A DNA stretch of 64,000 nucleotides from Labedaea rhizosphaerae (GCF_004362825.1 NZ_SNXZ01000002.1:677365-741364), one strand, 5' to 3'. Counted from the stretch's first letter, positions 27,963 through 37,348 are shown. The notes: a model not told the origin generated them from the sequence alone. Translations and numbers: made by a program.

Positions 27963-29561
27963 TCAACGCCGGACGGTCTGCCAGAACGCGCACTGGTGTC
28001 GGGCCGAGGTGTCGTCCGGGCCGGTCGTGCCCGGGGCCAGAGCGGTCACGGAGCTGGAGGTCGGCGTCATGGCCCGCATCGCGGGCGCGCCCGGTGCGGT
28101 CGGGACGCCGGTGCGTGCGAAGCTGCTCCAGTAGGCGATCATCGTGTCGGCCAGCCGATGTTGCCCCTGGCCGTCCAGCAGGTTGTGCCCGCCAAGATCG
28201 AACAGGTACGGCAGGTCGGTGGCGTGCGCCGCGCTGTGGGCGAAGGCGGGGTCCTTGCTGCCGTTGACGTTCGGCGGTCGCGGATCGGCGAACTCGTAGC
28301 CGTACACCCGCGTCCGGGCCGCCATCGCGCGGTCCCCGGCCAGCGTCGGGCAGCTCCACGCGCTGTCGGTGACCACCCGGGCCCAGGCCAACGGCGCCGA
28401 CCCGAACCTGGTCAACGGGTAGCGCCGCAACACCTTCGGCGCGCTCGCCCCGAACGCGGTCCTGACCAGCGTCGGGTACGTCGCCGCGGTGATGGCCTTG
28501 GGGTCGGCGGCTACCGCCCCGGCGACGAACGAGTTGTGCTCGTCGCGGTTGCCGCCCGACAGCACCGGGATCGCGGCGATCTTCCCTTCCTGCACCGCCT
28601 TCACCGGTTCGATGGGCAGCAGCTCGGTGCCGTAGGCCAGCTGGTTGGTGAAGCGCTCGCCGATCTTCACCAACGCGTCCACCGGCAGCCCGCGTAGGCA
28701 CGCGAGCGGGTCGGATTGCTTGCAGCCCAGCGTCTTCGCCGCCGCCAGGCCGTTCTGTTCGTTGGCCGCCAACGGCTTGTACGGCGTGTCGTCGGGCAGG
28801 CCGGGGAAGAGCCCGCCCGCCGGCCAGTGCAGCCCGCACGTCCCCGACGAGATGGCGATCCGCTGCACGAGACCGGTGGCGGCGGGTGAGGTCAGCAACG
28901 CGCAGGCCGACATGCCTCCGGCCGACTCACCGAACACCGTGATGTCGTCCGGGTCGCCGCCGAACGCGGCGGCGTTCTGCTTGGCCCACCTGGTGCCCGC
29001 GACCTGGTCGGCGAACCCGAAGTCGCCGGAGCCGGCCAAGCCGGGCAGGCCGAGGTAGCCGAACACGCCGAGGCGGTAGTTGACGGTGACGACGATGACG
29101 TTGCCCCGCGCGGCCAGGCGTTGTGCGTCGTACTCGGCGCCGGCGCCGGAGGTGAACCCGCCGCCGTGCCACCACACCATCACCGGCAGCTTCTCCCCCG
29201 CACGCCGCGAGTACGGCGTGGTGACGTTGAGGAAGAGACAATCCTCCGAAGTGGACGATTGCGAGCCGGGAACCGCGGTCGCCTGAGGGCAGGCCGGTCC
29301 CGCCTTGGTCGCGTCGACGACGCCGGGGGCCGCGGGCGCGGGTTGGGGCAGAGTCCAGCGCCGCTGGCCCGTCGGGGGCTGCGCGTACCGCACACCGAGG
29401 AACTCCCGCGCGGTGGCCGTTGTGCGCCCGTGCAGGGTGCCGCTGCTCGTCGAGACGGTGGTTTCCGTGCTCGGCGCGTCGGTGGCCGCGGATCCGGCGC
29501 TGCCGGGCGAACACGCGGTGACCATCGCCAAAGCGGCCAGACTTGCGATCACGCGCCTCAC
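27963..29561 (-). CDS. Secreted type B carboxylesterase (lipoprotein)
   Basis: 532 residues from a GTG with a GGGGGAG box. The N-terminus RRVIASLAALAMVTACSPG is a lipoprotein signal with lipobox. The alpha/beta-hydrolase core follows the type B pattern: EDCLFLNV near residue 108, the oxyanion HGGGF, the nucleophile elbow FGESAGG, the acid loop GGNRDEHNSF and a His in the C-terminal third. Such enzymes hydrolyse esters of varied substrates outside the cell. It is convergent with thrS and divergent from the phosphotransferase gene. Confidence 0.93.
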   Translation of the reverse strand: MRRVIASLAALAMVTACSPGSAGSAATDAPSTETTVSTSSGTLHGRTTATAREFLGVRYAQPPTGQRRWTLPQPAPAAPGVVDATKAGPACPQATAVPGSQSSTSEDCLFLNVTTPYSRRAGEKLPVMVWWHGGGFTSGAGAEYDAQRLAARGNVIVVTVNYRLGVFGYLGLPGLAGSGDFGFADQVAGTRWAKQNAAAFGGDPDDITVFGESAGGMSACALLTSPAATGLVQRIAISSGTCGLHWPAGGLFPGLPDDTPYKPLAANEQNGLAAAKTLGCKQSDPLACLRGLPVDALVKIGERFTNQLAYGTELLPIEPVKAVQEGKIAAIPVLSGGNRDEHNSFVAGAVAADPKAITAATYPTLVRTAFGASAPKVLRRYPLTRFGSAPLAWARVVTDSAWSCPTLAGDRAMAARTRVYGYEFADPRPPNVNGSKDPAFAHSAAHATDLPYLFDLGGHNLLDGQGQHRLADTMIAYWSSFARTGVPTAPGAPAMRAMTPTSSSVTALAPGTTGPDDTSARHQCAFWQTVRR

Positions 29562-29612
29562 GCAGCAGCTCCCCCGTTAATTGCGTTGTCCCAACATCCT
29601 TTCCGGACCAGG

Positions 29613-30578
29613 ATGCCGCAGGTGAGCAGCACGCGCAGTGTCGGTCCCGTGCCCCAGCGCATCACCGTCGAAGCCGAGCAGGTACGCGGGCTCGTCCGCG
29701 ACCAGTTCCCCCAGTGGGCTCACCTGCCGGTCCGGCCGGTTGCCAACAGCGGCTGGGACAACCGGACCTTCCACCTCGGCGACACGATGCTGGTGCGGCT
29801 ACCCAGCGCGGCCGAGTACGCGTTGGCGGTGGACAAGGAGCACCGGTGGCTCCCGGTGCTGGCGGCCGGCCTGCCGCTGCCCATCCCCGTTCCGCTGGCC
29901 AAGGGCCGGCCAAGCGCGGACTACCCCCTCCCGTGGTCGGTCTACGCCTGGATCGACGGTGTGCCCGCGACCGCGGACCGCATCGCCGACCCCGTCCGGT
30001 TCGCGATCGACCTGGCCGGATTCCTGGCCGCGTTGCAGGACATCGACCCCACCGACGGTCCCCTGCCGGGCACGCACAACTGGTTCCGGGGCGCGCCCGT
30101 GCGCACATACGAACAGCAAACCCACCGCGCGCTCGCGACGCTGGCGGGGCACATCGATGTGGGCCTCACACGCGAGATCTGGCAGGCCGCCGTGGATGCG
30201 CCTTGGGACGGAGTGGCGCGCTGGTTCCACGGCGACGTCGCGCAGGGCAACCTCCTGCTCGACGACGGGGAGCTGGCCGCGGTCATCGACTTCGGGACCT
30301 GCGGGGTCGGCGATCCCGCCTGTGACATGGCGGTCGCGTGGACGCTCCTGACCGCCGACGGGCGGCAGGCGTTCCGCGAGCGGTTGTCCGTGGACGACGC
30401 GACCTGGGCGCGTGGCCGCGGGTGGGCGCTGTGGAAGGCGCTCATCACGTGTGCGCAGAACCCGGGCGGTGCGCCGGAACCGCGGCGGGTCCTCGCCGAG
30501 ATCTTCGCCGAGTACTCCGCCGAGTTCGTCGGGCGCGATACCGCTGCGCACAACGCGAATCTGCGAGATGAGAAGTAG
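29613..30578 (+). CDS. APH-family phosphotransferase (aminoglycoside phosphotransferase-like)
   Basis: About 321 residues from the ATG at 29613 (the open frame extends upstream antisense to the esterase). Kinase-like fold: SGWDNRTFHLGDTMLVRLP, the catalytic loop WFHGDVAQGNLLL (HGD-x(4)-N) and the metal-binding VIDFGTCGVGDPACD. APH-fold enzymes phosphorylate small molecules such as antibiotics, choline or sugars, and the substrate cannot be read from the sequence. The TetR gene begins 23 bp downstream and may regulate it. Confidence 0.88.
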   Translation: MPQVSSTRSVGPVPQRITVEAEQVRGLVRDQFPQWAHLPVRPVANSGWDNRTFHLGDTMLVRLPSAAEYALAVDKEHRWLPVLAAGLPLPIPVPLAKGRPSADYPLPWSVYAWIDGVPATADRIADPVRFAIDLAGFLAALQDIDPTDGPLPGTHNWFRGAPVRTYEQQTHRALATLAGHIDVGLTREIWQAAVDAPWDGVARWFHGDVAQGNLLLDDGELAAVIDFGTCGVGDPACDMAVAWTLLTADGRQAFRERLSVDDATWARGRGWALWKALITCAQNPGGAPEPRRVLAEIFAEYSAEFVGRDTAAHNANLRDEK

Positions 30579-30601
30579 AGCTCGTCGATAGGCTGGCGCG
30601 C

Positions 30602-31189
30602 ATGGCGGAGGCCCTGGACACGCTGCGCACGCGCAAGAAGGCGGCGACGCGGCAGTCGTTGCACGAGGCCGCGCTGCGCTTGGCGGTGGAGCGCGGGCTG
30701 GACGGGGTGACCGTCGAGGACATCGCCGACGATGCGGGCGTCTCACGCCGGACGTTTTCCAATTACTTCGCAAACAAGGAGGATGCGATCCTGCACGCGG
30801 ACCGTGAGCGGACCGCGGAGCTGGTGGCACTGGTCGAGGGCAGGCCGGCCGGTGAACCGCCGTGGCAGGCGTTGCGGGCGGCCACCGGCGTGCTCTACCG
30901 CGCCCAGGCCACGCCGGATCCCGAGTGGGTCACGCAGTTGCGGTTGCTGCGCCGCCACCCGTCGTTGCTGGCCCGGCAGGCCGGCGACCACATCACGCTG
31001 GAGCAGGACCTCGCCGCCGTCCTGATCCGCCGCGGGCACGACCTGGACCGCGAGACGGCCCAGCTGATGGCGTCGACGTTCCTGACGGTGGTGCGGACCG
31101 CGAGCGTGCTGTGGCTCGAGGAGCCGGGCAAGCAGCCGCTCCCCGACGTCGTGGACCGTCTGCTGGGGCGACTGCGCTTCGAGGGCTGA
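30602..31189 (+). CDS. TetR-family transcriptional regulator
   Basis: 195 residues. An N-terminal HTH (LRLAVERGLDGVTVEDIADD, then GVSRRTFSNYFANKEDAIL) is followed by a helical ligand-binding region (MftR/C-terminal TetR_C-like). It follows the phosphotransferase gene on the same strand by 23 bp, so autoregulation of that pair is plausible. Ligand unknown. Confidence 0.92.
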   Translation: MAEALDTLRTRKKAATRQSLHEAALRLAVERGLDGVTVEDIADDAGVSRRTFSNYFANKEDAILHADRERTAELVALVEGRPAGEPPWQALRAATGVLYRAQATPDPEWVTQLRLLRRHPSLLARQAGDHITLEQDLAAVLIRRGHDLDRETAQLMASTFLTVVRTASVLWLEEPGKQPLPDVVDRLLGRLRFEG

Positions 31190-31194
31190 ACCGG

Positions 31195-32073
31195 TCAGCC
31201 GCTGAGTTCGGCGATCACGATCGGGATCTGGTCGAGCAGTTCGCGCGCCAGCAACCCGACCCGGCCCCGGCCGGGGATGAGCCGCTGCCCCGCCACGGCG
31301 TGGACGTGCGCGGCCCAGCACGTCGCCTGGGTCAGGCTCCCGGCCCGGGCGAGGAATCCCCCGACGAGCCCGGCCAGCACGTCGCCGCTGCCCGAGGTGG
31401 CCAGGCCGATGTGGCCCGAACCGTCGACCCAGAGCGCCCCGTCCGGGGCGGCGGTGCAGCTCATCAGCGTCACCACGGCCCGATAGCGCTCGGCGATCCG
31501 CTGGGCGGCCACCGGGGTGTCGGGCAGGTCGTCCTCGTCGCAACCGAGCAGGTAGGCGGCCTCGGTCGTGTTCGGGGTGAGCACCAGCCGGTCCTGGACG
31601 GGCTTGGCCAGCGCGGGGTCGTGGCTCAGCGCGCCCAGCGCGTAGGCGTCCAGCACGACGCGGGCATCCTCGTGCACGCGTGGGAGCAGCCGTTCGAGCA
31701 GCGCCCCGGTTTCGTCCACATCGGTCAGTCCCGGACCGATCACGAGCACCCGGGCGCCGTCCAAATAGGACGCGAGGGTTTCGTCGCCGGTGCGCGATAC
31801 GGCGCCGTCGTCGGTCTCCGGCAACGCGACGACCATCGCCTCCGGCACGCTCAGGCCGGCCGCGCTCGCATGCCGGGCGGCGGTGGCGAGCTGCAAGGTG
31901 CCCGCACCCGCCCGCAGGGCCGCGGTCCCGGCCAGGATCACCGCACCGGGCGCCGCCGCCGCACCGCCGACCACCAGCGCGGTCTGGCGCGGCGACGTCT
32001 TGTGCCGCCACTCACGCAACAGCGCGGGCGTGACGACGGTCGCCTCAGGCGATCCGGGAGCCTGGTTCATCAT
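31195..32073 (-). CDS. nnrD: ADP-dependent NAD(P)H-hydrate dehydratase
   Basis: About 292 residues from the ATG pair at 32073/32070 (an in-frame ATG at 32091 is also possible). Ribokinase-like fold: LVVGGAAAAPGAVILAGTAA, RAGAGTLQLA, LVIGPGLTD, LTPNTTEAAYLLG and the anion hole region TSGSGDVLAGLVGG. It repairs hydrated NAD(P)H in the cytoplasm. The gene normally has an NnrE epimerase domain fused or nearby; none is visible here. Its start overlaps the 3' end of the histidine phosphatase gene by about 29 bp, so the two are co-transcribed. Confidence 0.9.
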   Translation of the reverse strand: MMNQAPGSPEATVVTPALLREWRHKTSPRQTALVVGGAAAAPGAVILAGTAALRAGAGTLQLATAARHASAAGLSVPEAMVVALPETDDGAVSRTGDETLASYLDGARVLVIGPGLTDVDETGALLERLLPRVHEDARVVLDAYALGALSHDPALAKPVQDRLVLTPNTTEAAYLLGCDEDDLPDTPVAAQRIAERYRAVVTLMSCTAAPDGALWVDGSGHIGLATSGSGDVLAGLVGGFLARAGSLTQATCWAAHVHAVAGQRLIPGRGRVGLLARELLDQIPIVIAELSG

Positions 32074-32773
32074 CCACCGTGGGTTCGGCACCTTCGCGGT
32101 GCAAGTGGTCGATGTGCTGGGCCAGCGCCAGCCGGTAGCGCGGCCCGTCCGCCTCCCACGCCGTGACCGACGCGTTGGGCACCGGTGTTTCCGCCGCGTG
32201 GTCCAGCAAGTCCCGCTCCGGAACGCCTTCGAGGATGTAGCGCAAGGCGAACACGGTCATCTCATGGGCGAACAGCAGCGCGCGGCCGCCCGGGTGGCGG
32301 CGGTGCAGCTCGTCCAGCAGGAACCGCACGCGCAGCACGACATCGGCCCACGACTCCCCGCCCGGCGGCCGGTAGTAGAACTTGCCGAGCCGACGCTTGC
32401 GCGCCTGCTCGTCCGGGTACTTGCTCGCGGCCCCGCGCGAGGTGAGCAGGTCGAGCTGACCCAGCTCGCGGTCACGGATGCGTTCGTCGAGCACCAGTTC
32501 GCGCTCGACGCCGCTCTCGTCGAGCGCCAGGCGCGCGGTGTCGGACGCACGCCGGTAGGTCGACGCGATGACGATGTCCGGCCTCGGCGCACCGGCCAGC
32601 CACCGGCCGACGGCACGGGCCTGGTCCTCGCCGAGCTCGGTCAACGCCACGTCCGCGTCGCGCTCGTGGATGTCGATCTCGTCGAGCCCACCCGACTCCG
32701 CCTGCTCGCGTGCGACGTTGCCGGCGCTCTCGCCGTGGCGCACCAGGCCGATCCATTGCAGCTGTCCCTCCAC
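32045..32773 (-). CDS. Histidine phosphatase family protein
   Basis: About 243 residues from the GTG at 32773, giving VEGQLQWIGLVRHGESAGN. The RHGES motif holds the catalytic histidine, and FAHEMTVFALRY contains the second one. The family covers phosphoglycerate mutase-like phosphatases with varied substrates. No ATG is available near the conserved start, and the open frame upstream is antisense to the secreted DUF1906 gene region. The histidine phosphatase and nnrD genes overlap. Confidence 0.85.
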   Translation of the reverse strand: MEGQLQWIGLVRHGESAGNVAREQAESGGLDEIDIHERDADVALTELGEDQARAVGRWLAGAPRPDIVIASTYRRASDTARLALDESGVERELVLDERIRDRELGQLDLLTSRGAASKYPDEQARKRRLGKFYYRPPGGESWADVVLRVRFLLDELHRRHPGGRALLFAHEMTVFALRYILEGVPERDLLDHAAETPVPNASVTAWEADGPRYRLALAQHIDHLHREGAEPTVDDEPGSRIA

Positions 32774-32903
32774 GTGAACCAGGTACCACGTCGGCCGCCC
32801 GGGCAATCTTCGATCGTTTTCCCCCAGGTCCAGGGCGAATGGCCCTGCCACGCGGGGCGGTCGAGCGGCTGCACTTGCGGCAGGACCGTCGAGAGGCGAA
32901 ACG

Positions 32904-34445
32904 ATGAGAGCCGTCGCACTGCTGGTGATCGCCTCGCTGGCGTTGCTGGCCCCCGTGGCCTCGGTGCCCGCGGCGGCGGCACCCGCCCCGGTCGCGTTCA
33001 CCGGCCGGGGGTTCGACGCGTGCAGCGCACCCAGCTCGGCCGCCATGGACGCCTGGCTCGCGTCGCCCTACCGGGCCGTCGGCATCTACTTCGGGGGCAG
33101 CAACCGCGGCTGCACCCAGCCGAACCTGACCGCCGCGTGGGTGACCCACCAGCAGGCCGGCGGCTGGCACCTGCTGCCGATCTACTTCGGCCTGCAGGCG
33201 CCGTGCACCACGTCGACCAAGCCGAACCGGATCGACCCGGCGCAGGCCGCCGCGCAGGGCCGGGCCGAGGCCGACAGCGCGGTGACGGCGGCGTCGGCAC
33301 TGGGCTTGGGCCGCGGCAGCGCGCTGATCTTCGACATGGAGGCCTACCAAACCGGCAACGCCGCGTGCACCACGGCGGTGCTGGACTTCCTCGGCGCGTG
33401 GACGTCGCGGCTGCACGACCGCGGCTACTTCTCGGTGGTGTACTCGAGCCTCGCCTCGGGCGTCGCCGACCTCGTGGCCGACTACAACTCGACCTCCCGG
33501 CCACGCCCGGACTACCTCTACTTCGCCCGCTACGACGGCCTCGCCACCACCGACAACTCGGCGATCCCGGCCGGCTACTGGACGCCGAACCGGCGGATGC
33601 ACCAGTACGCGGGCGGCCACGACGAGACCTACGGCGGCGTGACGATCAACATCGACAACGACTACGTCGACGTCAAGCCGTTGCCCGCACCCACGTTCGG
33701 CGACTTCAACGAAAACGGCTGGACCGACCTGATCGCCCGCGACAAGACCAGCGGACAGCTGTACCTCTACGCGGGCAACGGCACGAACGTCGGGAACCGG
33801 GTCGGCATCGGCAGCGGGTGGGGCAACTACCCCACGATCATCCGTTTCGGCGACTTCACCCGCGACGGGCACGAGGACGTGATCGCCCGCGAGTCGACCA
33901 CCGGCTACCTGTGGCTCTACCCCGGCACCGGCACCGGGCTGACCACCCGCATCCGCATCGGCACGGGCTGGAACGGCATGCGGGAGATCACCGCGATCGG
34001 CGACCTCAGCGGCGACGGCTACCCCGACGTGCTGGCCGTCGAGTCGGCCACCGGCTACCTGTTCCTGTACCCGGGGCACGGCACCAGCCTCGGCACCAAG
34101 GTCAAGATCGGCAGCGGCTGGAACGCGATGGGCGAACTGACCGGCATCGGTGACCTCGACGCCGACGGCAAGCCGGACCTGCTGGCCCGCAACAACTCCA
34201 CGGGCGCGCTCTACCGGTACTCCGGGCGGGGCCCCGGCGTCGCGTCCGGCGTCGTCATCGGCAGCAGCTGGACGAGCATGCGCGACCTCACCGGCGTCGG
34301 TGACTTCAACCGCGACGGCCACCCGGACCTGATCGCCGTCCGAGCCGCCACCGGCACGTTGTACCTGTACCCGGGAACCACCGGCCGGCTGGCGTCCGGC
34401 ATTGCCCTGTCCACCGGCTGGACCAACTTCAGCCCGTTGTTCTAG
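32904..34445 (+). CDS. Secreted DUF1906 glycoside-hydrolase-like protein with FG-GAP repeats
   Basis: 513 residues with a Sec signal peptide (RAVALLVIASLALLAPVAS...AAAA). Residues about 32-245 match the DUF1906/Rv2525c-like TIM-barrel: GFDACSAPSSAAMDAWL, YRAVGIYFGGSNRG, LIFDMEAYQ and NIDNDYVDV. Residues 250-513 are six VCBS/FG-GAP beta-propeller repeats (GDFNENGWTDLIARD, GDFTRDGHEDVIAR, GDLSGDGYPDVLAV and so on), which usually bind calcium and carbohydrate or protein surfaces. Likely a cell-wall-acting exported enzyme. The active residue of the family is uncertain. Confidence 0.88.
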   Translation: MRAVALLVIASLALLAPVASVPAAAAPAPVAFTGRGFDACSAPSSAAMDAWLASPYRAVGIYFGGSNRGCTQPNLTAAWVTHQQAGGWHLLPIYFGLQAPCTTSTKPNRIDPAQAAAQGRAEADSAVTAASALGLGRGSALIFDMEAYQTGNAACTTAVLDFLGAWTSRLHDRGYFSVVYSSLASGVADLVADYNSTSRPRPDYLYFARYDGLATTDNSAIPAGYWTPNRRMHQYAGGHDETYGGVTINIDNDYVDVKPLPAPTFGDFNENGWTDLIARDKTSGQLYLYAGNGTNVGNRVGIGSGWGNYPTIIRFGDFTRDGHEDVIARESTTGYLWLYPGTGTGLTTRIRIGTGWNGMREITAIGDLSGDGYPDVLAVESATGYLFLYPGHGTSLGTKVKIGSGWNAMGELTGIGDLDADGKPDLLARNNSTGALYRYSGRGPGVASGVVIGSSWTSMRDLTGVGDFNRDGHPDLIAVRAATGTLYLYPGTTGRLASGIALSTGWTNFSPLF

Positions 34446-34757
34446 CCGAGGAACGCCTTGAGCATGGGCAGGAACCCCGGTACGAGCTGGTCCCGCCGGG
34501 CGACGTCCGGGCTGGGCGCACCGGTGAACAGGCCGTGGTCCGCGCCGGGGAAGACCGTGATGCCGTGCCCCGCCACGTCCGGCAGCGCCGCCGCGATCCG
34601 GTCGACGCTGAGGGCCACCGGGATCGAGTCGTCGGCGTCGCCGAACAGGGCGAGCACCGGGCACCTGAGTTCCGGGAGCAGGTCCGCGGGGTCGACGTCC
34701 ATGCTGCGGGCGAAGAACGCCGCCGTGGCCGCGGTCGGGGTGGCCAGGACGACCGGC
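34442..34757 (-). pseudogene. C-terminal remnant of an alpha/beta hydrolase (dienelactone hydrolase-like)
   Basis: From about 34757 the strand reads VLATPTAATAAFFARS, then MDVDPADLLPELRCPVLALFG, DADDSIPV and FPGADHGLFTG. These are the last third of a dienelactone-hydrolase-like protein with its Asp and His acid-base residues but without the nucleophile Cys/Ser region. Upstream the sequence switches abruptly to the N-terminus of an MFS transporter in another frame. It is a 3' gene fragment left by a deletion. Confidence 0.75.
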
Positions 34758-34980
34758 GGTCCAGTCGATCCACCACGACACCGGCGGGCAGCGAAACCAA
34801 CCCCCAGGGAATCTCGACCGCCACGACGACAAGGCTCAACGCCATGGGGCTACTGGTGATTTGAAGGACCAGCAGCGGTAACGCGGCCGCGTGCATGCCG
34901 GTGCCGGTAGCCGACACGAGCGTGGCACCGAAGAGCCGGTGGAAGGAGCCGCCCAGTTTCACATGTGACGTTGCCTTCAT
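34757..34980 (-). pseudogene. N-terminal remnant of an MFS transporter
   Basis: The ATG at 34980 overlaps the stop of the monooxygenase gene (ATGA). About 75 residues read as an MFS_3-type exporter: FHRLFGATLVSATGTGMHAA, LPLLVLQITSSPMALSLVVV, GLVSLPAGVVVDRLDRR with the conserved loop. The match then ends at about 34757, where the hydrolase fragment begins. The transporter must originally have formed a coupled unit with the monooxygenase. Confidence 0.78.
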
Positions 34981-36476
34981 CCGGCTTCCGTGGCGCCCAC
35001 GCTCGACCGGGCGGCCACGGGGTCGGTGAACCGCATGGCGCCGTCGTCGAGGGGACCGTGGCGCAGCGCGACCACGTCGTGGACGTAGCTCATGCCCATC
35101 TGCCACGGTTTGCGCGAGCCCGCCTGGGGCAGCCGGTGCAGGGCGCGCTGCACGTAGCCCGCGGCGAAGTCCAGCAGCGGCCGCCGTTCCAGCGTCGGGT
35201 CGTCGTTCACGGGGACGGCGATGCGCTTGCCGGTGGCCGTCATGTGCTTCATGACCCGCACGACGAACTCGCTCACCAGATCGGCCTTCAACGTCCACGA
35301 CGCGTTGGTGTAGCCGATGGTGAACGCGAAGTTCGGCACGTCCGCGAGCATCATTCCCTTGTAGGTCAACGCTTTGCTGACCTCGACCGGCTCGCCGTCC
35401 ACGGTCAGCGTGGCCCCGCCGAACACCTGCAGGTCCAGGCCGGTCGCGGTGACGATCACGTCGGCGTCGAGGTGGGTGCCCGATTCGAGCTGCACGCCGG
35501 TGGCGTCGAAGCGGGTGATCTTGTCGGTGACGATCGAGGCCTCACCCCGCGCCAGCACCCGGAACAGGTCGCCGTCCGGCACCACGCACAGGCGCTGGTC
35601 CCACGGGTTGTAGACCGGGTTGAAGTGGGTGTCGACGTCGAAGCCGGGCGGCAGCGCCTTGATCGTCAGCTTGCGCAGCAGCCGGCGCACGACGTCCGGC
35701 CGGCGCCGGCTGAGCTGGTAGGTGACGATCTGCATCAGGGCGTTCTTCCACCGCGTGACGCCGTAGGCGCGGCGCGGGCCGAGCACCGAGCGCAGCCGGT
35801 TCGCGATCGCGTCCTTCGACGGCAGCGCCACGATGTAGGTCGGCGACCGCTGCACCATGGTCACGTGCGCGGCATCGGCGGCCATGGCCGGCACCAGCGT
35901 GACCGCGGTGGCGCCGGAGCCGATGACGACGACGTTCTTGCCGGTGTGGTCGAGGTCCTCGGGCCACTTCTGCGGGTGGACGATCGTGCCCGCGAAGTCC
36001 TCGGCGCCCGGGAACTCGGGTGTGAAGCCACGGTCGTAGCGGTAGTAACCGCTGCAGCACAACAGGAAGCCGCACGTGAACCGTTTGACGTCACCGGTCT
36101 CGGTGACCGCCTCGACCGTCCACAGCGCGTCCTCAGTGGACCAGGACGCCGCGGTCACCTTGTGCCCGTACCGGATGTGCTTGTCGATCCCGGCTTCTTC
36201 GGCGGTGGCCCGGATGTAGGACAGGATCGACGGGCCGTCGGCGATGGCCTTGGCGTCCAGCCACGGCCGGAACCGGTACCCGAGGGTGTGCATGTCGGAG
36301 TCCGACCGGACGCCCGGGTAGCGGAAGAGGTCCCACGTGCCGCCCATCGCCTGACGCGACTCCAGCAGGGCATAGGACTTGCCGGGGAACGCGTCCCGCA
36401 GGTGCCACGCCGCGCCGATCCCCGACAGCCCGGCCCCGACGATCACGACATCGAGGTGTTCCACGTGCTCGACCAT
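34977..36476 (-). CDS. FAD-dependent Baeyer-Villiger-type monooxygenase
   Basis: 499 residues. First dinucleotide-binding motif VVIVGAGLSGIGAAWHL near residue 10, the signature FAGTIVHPQKWP (FxGxxxHxxxWP) near 175 and a second Rossmann motif VVVIGSGATAVTLV near 195. These define class B flavoprotein monooxygenases, which insert oxygen into ketones or oxidise N/S atoms using NADPH and O2. No signal peptide. The MFS gene started at its stop codon (ATGA), suggesting that an exporter for the product was once coupled to it. Confidence 0.93.
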   Translation of the reverse strand: MVEHVEHLDVVIVGAGLSGIGAAWHLRDAFPGKSYALLESRQAMGGTWDLFRYPGVRSDSDMHTLGYRFRPWLDAKAIADGPSILSYIRATAEEAGIDKHIRYGHKVTAASWSTEDALWTVEAVTETGDVKRFTCGFLLCCSGYYRYDRGFTPEFPGAEDFAGTIVHPQKWPEDLDHTGKNVVVIGSGATAVTLVPAMAADAAHVTMVQRSPTYIVALPSKDAIANRLRSVLGPRRAYGVTRWKNALMQIVTYQLSRRRPDVVRRLLRKLTIKALPPGFDVDTHFNPVYNPWDQRLCVVPDGDLFRVLARGEASIVTDKITRFDATGVQLESGTHLDADVIVTATGLDLQVFGGATLTVDGEPVEVSKALTYKGMMLADVPNFAFTIGYTNASWTLKADLVSEFVVRVMKHMTATGKRIAVPVNDDPTLERRPLLDFAAGYVQRALHRLPQAGSRKPWQMGMSYVHDVVALRHGPLDDGAMRFTDPVAARSSVGATEAG

Positions 36477-36891
36477 CCGCCCATGGTAGAGGCCCGGCGG
36501 GCGCTCGGGTCACGTCGGCGGCCACACCCCCAGCGCAGTCAGTGAATAATCAAACGCCGTCAGAGTTCGTTTCTTCTGTTCAAAAAGGTCTTGGAGCCTT
36601 TTCGTACCCGGCCGAATACGGTCCGCCACCAAGAATTCTTTTGCTTGATCTACTGGGAAAACTGTGTTTACGATCCCTCACGTTTTCGTCGCCGAGAACG
36701 GCGTCTAACCCATTCAGCGCAACGGGCGTTCGATTAATGCTGCGTGCACACGGGAGGTCACTGTGCCAATTCACGCGCACCCCGCGAATGCATCGGTTCC
36801 GGTACGCCCGAATGGACGCGAGCCGACGGGATTTCGTCGCTATTGTCCGTTTCACATCGTCGATTCAGCCGTCCGGGCGGGAGCCAAGTAG
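36477..36891. other. Upstream region of the cupredoxin operon, low GC
   Basis: About 415 bases, clearly lower in GC than the flanks. It probably carries the promoter region of the cupredoxin operon and of the monooxygenase gene on the other strand. Open frames here are short and unsupported. I see no repeat or RNA. Confidence 0.5.
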
Positions 36892-37293
36892 ATGCCAATC
36901 CCCCGAATCCTCTTCGCCGTGCCGCTCATCGCGGCCGGCGTGCTCCTGCCCGCGGCGGGCGCGGCGCTGCAGGCCCCGGCCACCGGCGCGATCGGCATGG
37001 ACCACGAGGTCTTCACCCAGGACGCGGTGACCATCAAGCAGGGCCAGACGCTGACGCTGACCAACAACTCGCGCTGGATCCACATCATCGGCCTGGGCAA
37101 GGGCGGCCGGATCCAGGACTCGAACCCGGCCGTCCCGATCGACTACCGGCGGCTGATGGAAGAGAACACCTCGTACACGAGCGGCAAGTGGGAAACGCCC
37201 GGCACGTACTTCATCACGTGTTCGGTGCACCCGCTGATGACCGTGAAAGTGGTCGTGGAGAAATGCGACTGCTGTGGTGGCGGCGGTTGCTGA
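36892..37293 (+). CDS. Secreted cupredoxin (type 1 copper protein) with a Cys-rich tail
   Basis: 133 residues. Sec signal (PRILFAVPLIAAGVLLPAAGA), then a plastocyanin-like beta barrel. Copper ligands are visible as His64 (WIHIIG) and Cys110-x2-His113-x2-Met116 (CSVHPLM), the H-C-H-M set of blue copper proteins that carry single electrons. The last residues are CDCC and a final GGGGC, an unusual cysteine-rich tail (125, 127, 128, 133) that might bind metal or be modified. It is the first gene of a same-strand cassette with a 31-residue peptide, an adenylate-forming enzyme and a GxGD membrane protein. Confidence 0.88.
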   Translation: MPIPRILFAVPLIAAGVLLPAAGAALQAPATGAIGMDHEVFTQDAVTIKQGQTLTLTNNSRWIHIIGLGKGGRIQDSNPAVPIDYRRLMEENTSYTSGKWETPGTYFITCSVHPLMTVKVVVEKCDCCGGGGC

Positions 37294-37348
37294 CCACCAC
37301 CCACAAAGGCCCCCGCTCACACTCGACCTTGGTGAAGGGAGGTTTGCC

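Noticed and set aside
36580-36855. A 91-codon minus-strand frame in the low-GC region upstream of the cupredoxin gene
   Set aside because: Basic, Arg/Ser-rich translation, no clear RBS; the region is better explained as promoter DNA.
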